NCBI GenBank assembly: GCA_045118075.1
Contig: JBGUOI010000026.1
Location: 1-15,563, forward strand
Length of the DNA stretch: 15,563 nucleotides
DNA from: Merdiplasma sp045118075
GTDB lineage: Bacteria; Bacillota; Clostridia; Lachnospirales; Lachnospiraceae
Direction: 5' to 3'
The notes under the pieces were generated by a model. That model saw only the letters and a list, made by a program, of their open reading frames with translations, ran no database searches and was not told where the DNA came from. This document shows positions 12,126 through 15,563 of the stretch, in pieces. The position numbers were made by a program, and so were the translations under genes. The first letter of the stretch is position 1; each line of letters opens with the position of its first letter.

Positions 12126-13415
12126 TCAGATCTTAATCAGACCTTTGTCAGCCAGGGACTGCATAGAACGCATGATACCGTAACGGGCGTGGTCCCAGGT
12201 GAGTCCTCCCTGAAAATATGCTGCATACGGAGGTCTGAGCGGGCCATCCGCACTCAGCTCTATGGAGGCACCGGAGATAAAGGCACCGGCCGCCATGATC
12301 ACGTCACAGTCATATCCGGGCATTGCCCACGGTTCGGGCCGAACGAAAGAATCGACAGGAGCAGCTGCCTGGATCCCCTCGCAGAAAGCGATCAGTTTAT
12401 CGGCACTGTTGAATTCAACAGCCTGGATAATATCCGTTCTTTGAGCATCTGAACCGGGAACTACGTTAAATCCGAGTCCCTCATAGCAGGCTGCGGCAAA
12501 GACAGCTCCTTTGAGGGCACCCGCTGTCACTGTCGGGGAAAGAAACAGTCCCTGATACATTAAGCGAAGCGTATCCAGGGAAGCACCGACTTCACGCGAC
12601 AGACCGGGTGAGGTCAGTCTGGCGGCGCAGTTTTCGATGCACTCCTCTGTTCCGGCGATATAGCCTCCCGTCGGTGCCAGTCCGCCTCCCGGGTTTTTGA
12701 TCAGGGACCCGACTGTCATATCGGCTCCGACATCAGAAGGCTCAAGTGTTTCCACAAATTCTCCGTAACAATTGTCGACCATGATGATCACGTCAGGTTT
12801 TGTTTCCCGGACAGCCTTTATAGCCTGAGCGATCTTATCGATGCCAAGGCTCGGCCGGGTCAGGTAACCTTTAGATCTTTGTATGGCAGCAAGTCTGGTC
12901 TTTTCTCCGATCGAAGCGCGTATCGCATCAAGGTCAAACTCCCCTTCCGGCGTAAGCTCGACCTGAGAATAACGGATCCCGTACTCAGCCAAAGAACCCC
13001 TTGACGGTCTTATGCCGATGACTTCCTCCAATGTGTCATAAGGTTTCCCGCTGATCGATACCATTTCATCACCGGGTCTTAAATTTGCCATAAGAGCGAG
13101 GGCAAGCGCATGGGTACCACAGGTGATCTGCGGCCTGACAAGTGCTGCCTGCGTATGGAAAACATCTGCATAGACCTTTTCAAGGTCATCCCTGCCCATG
13201 TCATTATAACCATATCCCGTCGTCCCGTTGAAATGTTCGGCGCTGATCCGGTTTTTTCGCATGGCATCAAGTACTTTCAGCTGGTTGACTTCCGCGGCGG
13301 CATCGATCTTTCGAAACCGCTCAGCCAGACTTTCCTCCACGCGTGCAGCGTAGGAGAAAACGCCCGGGCTTATCCCCATCTGCTCATATATTCCGCAAAT
13401 CTTTGATCTGTCCAT
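12126..13415 (-). CDS. Methionine gamma-lyase family PLP enzyme ('aluminum resistance' family)
   Basis: A PLP-dependent fold-type I enzyme of the Met_gamma_lyase family (COG4100 type). The exact substrate is unproven; C-S lyase activity on a sulfur amino acid is the family guess. Numbering from the chosen ATG, the Schiff-base lysine is K240 in GSLIKNPGGG, and D214 in VDNCYGEF is the Asp that pairs with the PLP ring nitrogen. CGTHAL at about 99-104 forms the phosphate/ring-binding turn, and GYGYNDMGRD at about 67-76 is a family block. The length of 429 is usual. The start is ATG at 13415, whose A is also the last base of the miaA stop (TGATG), with AAAGGA 6 nt upstream; TTG at 13418 in frame is less well spaced. 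It is coupled to miaA, as in many Firmicutes, although hfq, often nearby, is absent here. Confidence 0.92.
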   Translation of the reverse strand: MDRSKICGIYEQMGISPGVFSYAARVEESLAERFRKIDAAAEVNQLKVLDAMRKNRISAEHFNGTTGYGYNDMGRDDLEKVYADVFHTQAALVRPQITCGTHALALALMANLRPGDEMVSISGKPYDTLEEVIGIRPSRGSLAEYGIRYSQVELTPEGEFDLDAIRASIGEKTRLAAIQRSKGYLTRPSLGIDKIAQAIKAVRETKPDVIIMVDNCYGEFVETLEPSDVGADMTVGSLIKNPGGGLAPTGGYIAGTEECIENCAARLTSPGLSREVGASLDTLRLMYQGLFLSPTVTAGALKGAVFAAACYEGLGFNVVPGSDAQRTDIIQAVEFNSADKLIAFCEGIQAAAPVDSFVRPEPWAMPGYDCDVIMAAGAFISGASIELSADGPLRPPYAAYFQGGLTWDHARYGIMRSMQSLADKGLIKI

Positions 13416-14380
13416 CAATATTCCTTTCCGGCCGGAATGATCCCTTTCAGGATCAGTACCCGGATCATTTCATCGATGATCTGTTTACTGCTTAAGGTGT
13501 CTTTATCAAGCCAGATCACGTCTTTTTCTTTTCGAAGCCACGTCAGCTGGCGCTTGGCAAAATGGCGCGTCTCCTGTTTGATCTTATTTAGAGCCTCATC
13601 AAGCGTGATCTCTCCGTCCAGATATTCAAGTATCTGCCGGTACCCGAGGCCCTGCATGGATACATTGTGTCTGTCAAGGCCCTGTGCGGCCAGCGCTTTG
13701 ACTTCCTCCGTCAGGCCATCGGCTGCCATACGGTCCACACGAAGATCGATTCGGCTGTACATACGGCCCCTTTCGCATGTCAGGGCAAAGTAGGCGGCAT
13801 TATAAACAGCCTCTTTAGCTCTCTCCCGCTCATTGTGAACGGAGATAAGTTCACCGGTCTTCCGGTAATACTCGATCGCCCTGATCACACGCTTGACATT
13901 TCCCGGAGGAATGGCGGCAGCGCTTGCAGGGTCGATCTTTTCAAGCATCGCATGAAGTTTCAGATTTCCTTCTTCCAAAGCCTTTTTTTCAAGTTCCAGG
14001 CGTATGGAAGGATCATCGTCCTCTTCACTGAACAAAGTTCCGTAAAGAACTGCCCTGATATAAAACCCGGTGCCTCCGACCAGCAGCGGTATATGCCCGC
14101 GGTCCGTGATCTGCCGGATGCATTCGGCAGTCATAGAAGTAAACTTTGCAATATTAAACGCCTGCGTCGGTTCCAGGATATCGATCATATGATGGGGGAC
14201 TCCTCCCATCTCCTCTTTTGTAAGTTTAGCCGTACCGATATCCATTCCGCGGTAGACCTGCATGGAATCGGCGGAGATGATCTCTCCGCCGATCTTCTTA
14301 GCAAGAGTGACAGCTGTTTCACTTTTCCCGACACCGGTCGGACCGCCGATGATCACCAGCGGAAGAAGCGGTTTTGCCAT
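13415..14380 (-). CDS. miaA: tRNA dimethylallyltransferase MiaA
   Basis: MiaA transfers a dimethylallyl group from DMAPP to N6 of A37 in tRNAs reading codons that begin with U, improving reading fidelity. The 321 residues carry the P-loop GPTGVGKS at 13-20, the DSMQVYRGMDIGTAK block at 38-52 (catalytic Asp and substrate contacts), HHMIDI at 63-68, LLVGGTGFYIRA at 99-110 and the basic C-terminal RHFAKRQLTWLR segment typical of the family. The start is ATG at 14380, because AAAGGAGAG lies 6 nt before it; the frame extends to TTG at 14410, overlapping mutL, but those ten residues precede the conserved start and contain the ribosome binding site. It follows mutL by 26 nt and overlaps the next gene by 1 nt. 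Confidence 0.96.
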   Translation of the reverse strand: MAKPLLPLVIIGGPTGVGKSETAVTLAKKIGGEIISADSMQVYRGMDIGTAKLTKEEMGGVPHHMIDILEPTQAFNIAKFTSMTAECIRQITDRGHIPLLVGGTGFYIRAVLYGTLFSEEDDDPSIRLELEKKALEEGNLKLHAMLEKIDPASAAAIPPGNVKRVIRAIEYYRKTGELISVHNERERAKEAVYNAAYFALTCERGRMYSRIDLRVDRMAADGLTEEVKALAAQGLDRHNVSMQGLGYRQILEYLDGEITLDEALNKIKQETRHFAKRQLTWLRKEKDVIWLDKDTLSSKQIIDEMIRVLILKGIIPAGKEY

Positions 14381-14406
14381 AGCTGTCTCTCCTTTCATCT
14401 CGTATG

Positions 14407-15563
14407 TCAAACGATTCGTTTAAATTTCTTTTCCAGTTCGCTGCGGGTCATCCGAATGACCGTCGGCCTTCCGTGCGGACAATTATACGGATTTTCGAGG
14501 CTCATCATCTCATCAAGAAGCGCCTGTGCTTCCTGAATGGATAACCTGTTCCCTCCTTTTACGGCACTTTTGCAGGCCATTGTGGCCATTTTTTCAAGAA
14601 GGACCTGCTCGGTAGGCGTCCCGCTTCCCGATGCGAGGGAATCGATCATTTCGATGAACAGTTCCCTGTCGGGTATTCCGAGCAAAGCATCAGGGGCTTC
14701 CCGAAGCTGGTATTCGCTTCCGCCGAAGTGTTCGATCTCAAATCCGACGTTTTCAAATAATTCATTATATTCTTTCAGGGTGCTCTCCTCAAGTGCGGAA
14801 AGCGTCAGGACGATCGGCGGCGAGATCGCCTGTTTTGTGATCTTCCTCTCTTTAAATCGCGAGACGATTCTCTCATACATGACCTTTTCGTGCGCTGCGT
14901 GCTGATCGATGATATACAGGCTGTCATCAAACTGAGCCAGCCAGTATGTATCAAAAAGCTGTCCGATGATTTTTCTTTGCTTCGCACTCTCCGGTTTCAG
15001 GAACCGGCTCTCGAACAGTTCCTGCTGACCGTATTCAACTGACGCAGATCTTTCTTCCTTTCGTACCGGCATCGCCGTATGAACGGAAGATACAGGCTTA
15101 AGGGCCGGCGCTCCCGCGCTCTCGCGGTGCGGAATCTGCGGCTGCCTTGAAGTATATTTCGGCTGATACGGACTTTTGTTCTCCGCCATCAGGTTTCTTC
15201 GAAGGGCTTCGAACGGCTCGGGCACATCAAGCATTGCCGTTTCTTTCCGTCTTTCTTTTTCTTCCTCCCTGGCTCTTGCGGCTTCCTCGGAAGTCTCATC
15301 CGCGCTTACTTTCGGAATGAGTTCCCTGCCGCTCAGGGCACCGGCAACCGCCCTCATGACCGTCTCATAGACGGTCTGCTGATCTTGGAACCTGACTTCA
15401 AGCTTTGCCGGATGGACATTCACATCCACATCTTTTCCGTCAACCGTGATCTTCAGACAGGTAAACGGAAACCGATGCTGCATCATATAAGGACGGTAGG
15501 CTTCCTCTATGGCTTTAGACAGAAGCTGGCTTCGAACGAACCTTTCATTGACGAAATAGTTCT
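14407..15563 (-). CDS. mutL: DNA mismatch repair protein MutL, partial (N-terminus beyond right edge)
   Basis: MutL links mismatch recognition by MutS to strand removal. Only the last 384 residues are visible; the GHKL ATPase lies outside the window. The frame enters at the edge as NYFVNERFVRSQLLSKAIEEAY, the end of the transducer domain, followed by DVNVHPAKLEVRF at visible residues 45-57. A charged, Pro-rich linker (about 85-190) leads to the C-terminal domain with DQHAAHEKVMYE at 219-230, ACKSAVKGG at 329-337 and CPHGRP at 361-366. These are the metal-binding motifs of nicking MutL proteins, so the protein should be an endonuclease, as in organisms without MutH. The stop is at 14407, 26 nt before miaA; the mutL-miaA order is common in bacteria. 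Confidence 0.97.
   Translation of the reverse strand, partial: NYFVNERFVRSQLLSKAIEEAYRPYMMQHRFPFTCLKITVDGKDVDVNVHPAKLEVRFQDQQTVYETVMRAVAGALSGRELIPKVSADETSEEAARAREEEKERRKETAMLDVPEPFEALRRNLMAENKSPYQPKYTSRQPQIPHRESAGAPALKPVSSVHTAMPVRKEERSASVEYGQQELFESRFLKPESAKQRKIIGQLFDTYWLAQFDDSLYIIDQHAAHEKVMYERIVSRFKERKITKQAISPPIVLTLSALEESTLKEYNELFENVGFEIEHFGGSEYQLREAPDALLGIPDRELFIEMIDSLASGSGTPTEQVLLEKMATMACKSAVKGGNRLSIQEAQALLDEMMSLENPYNCPHGRPTVIRMTRSELEKKFKRIV

Noticed and set aside
14381..14410. Longer miaA reading from TTG at 14410
   Set aside because: The extra ten codons contain the AAAGGAGAG ribosome binding site for ATG 14380, and family members begin close to that ATG.
13667..14536. Open frame of 289 codons on the plus strand, antisense to miaA and the end of mutL
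   Set aside because: It lies opposite two genes with intact family motifs, its translation shows no recognisable domain, and no plus-strand promoter or ribosome binding site supports it. It is a shadow of the coding frame.
1..15563. Mobile element, CRISPR array, tRNA or defence system
   Set aside because: No transposase, integrase, regularly spaced repeats, cloverleaf-like sequence or known defence domains were seen. All space is filled by chromosomal housekeeping genes on one strand.

Overview
The window reads as one strand of a Gram-positive, Clostridia-type chromosome, most likely family Lachnospiraceae. The reasons are moderate GC (about half), strong AAGGAGG-type ribosome binding sites, many TTG starts, and the order mreB-mreC-mreD-mrdA-minC-rodA-mgsA-dac, with mutL-miaA and a methionine gamma-lyase-like gene upstream. 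The family placement is inference from gene order and protein style, not from a database search. Every gene I can support is on the minus strand, so transcription runs from the right edge to the left edge. I see no tRNA, rRNA, CRISPR array or mobile element, and no gene-free stretch longer than about 80 bases.

Right part (15563 to about 9744): the C-terminal part of mutL (mismatch repair, endonuclease type), miaA (tRNA A37 prenylation), a PLP enzyme of the methionine gamma-lyase / 'aluminum resistance' family, a conserved FAD-dependent oxidoreductase of unknown role, and radC (JAMM/MPN domain). Gaps are 1-nt overlap to 36 nt, so they look co-transcribed.

Middle part (9730 to 1023): the cell elongation module. 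It holds an MreB-like actin, MreC, MreD, a very large PBP2 (MrdA), MinC, RodA, methylglyoxal synthase (MgsA) and a membrane-anchored D-Ala-D-Ala carboxypeptidase. MreBCD would position RodA (glycosyltransferase) and PBP2 (transpeptidase) for side-wall synthesis, and the carboxypeptidase would trim stem peptides. Spacing is tight, with overlaps at mreD/mrdA and mgsA/dac and a 1-nt gap at minC/rodA, so translational coupling is likely.

Left part: a clear sigma-A-type promoter with a palindrome over its -35 (991-1019) drives a small P-loop protein (955-536), which is closed by a perfect-stem intrinsic terminator (484-510). Beyond that begins a HlyD-like membrane protein that runs off the left edge.

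Most of the content is housekeeping. I found no evidence for a new defence or mobile system. The points worth a second look are within known families. MinC lacks adjacent minD and minE and has lost the RSGQ motif that contacts MinD. The MreB homologue has changes at two ATPase positions. PBP2 carries an insertion of about 250 residues. MgsA has Glu in place of its catalytic Asp. Several adjacent elongation genes start with TTG.
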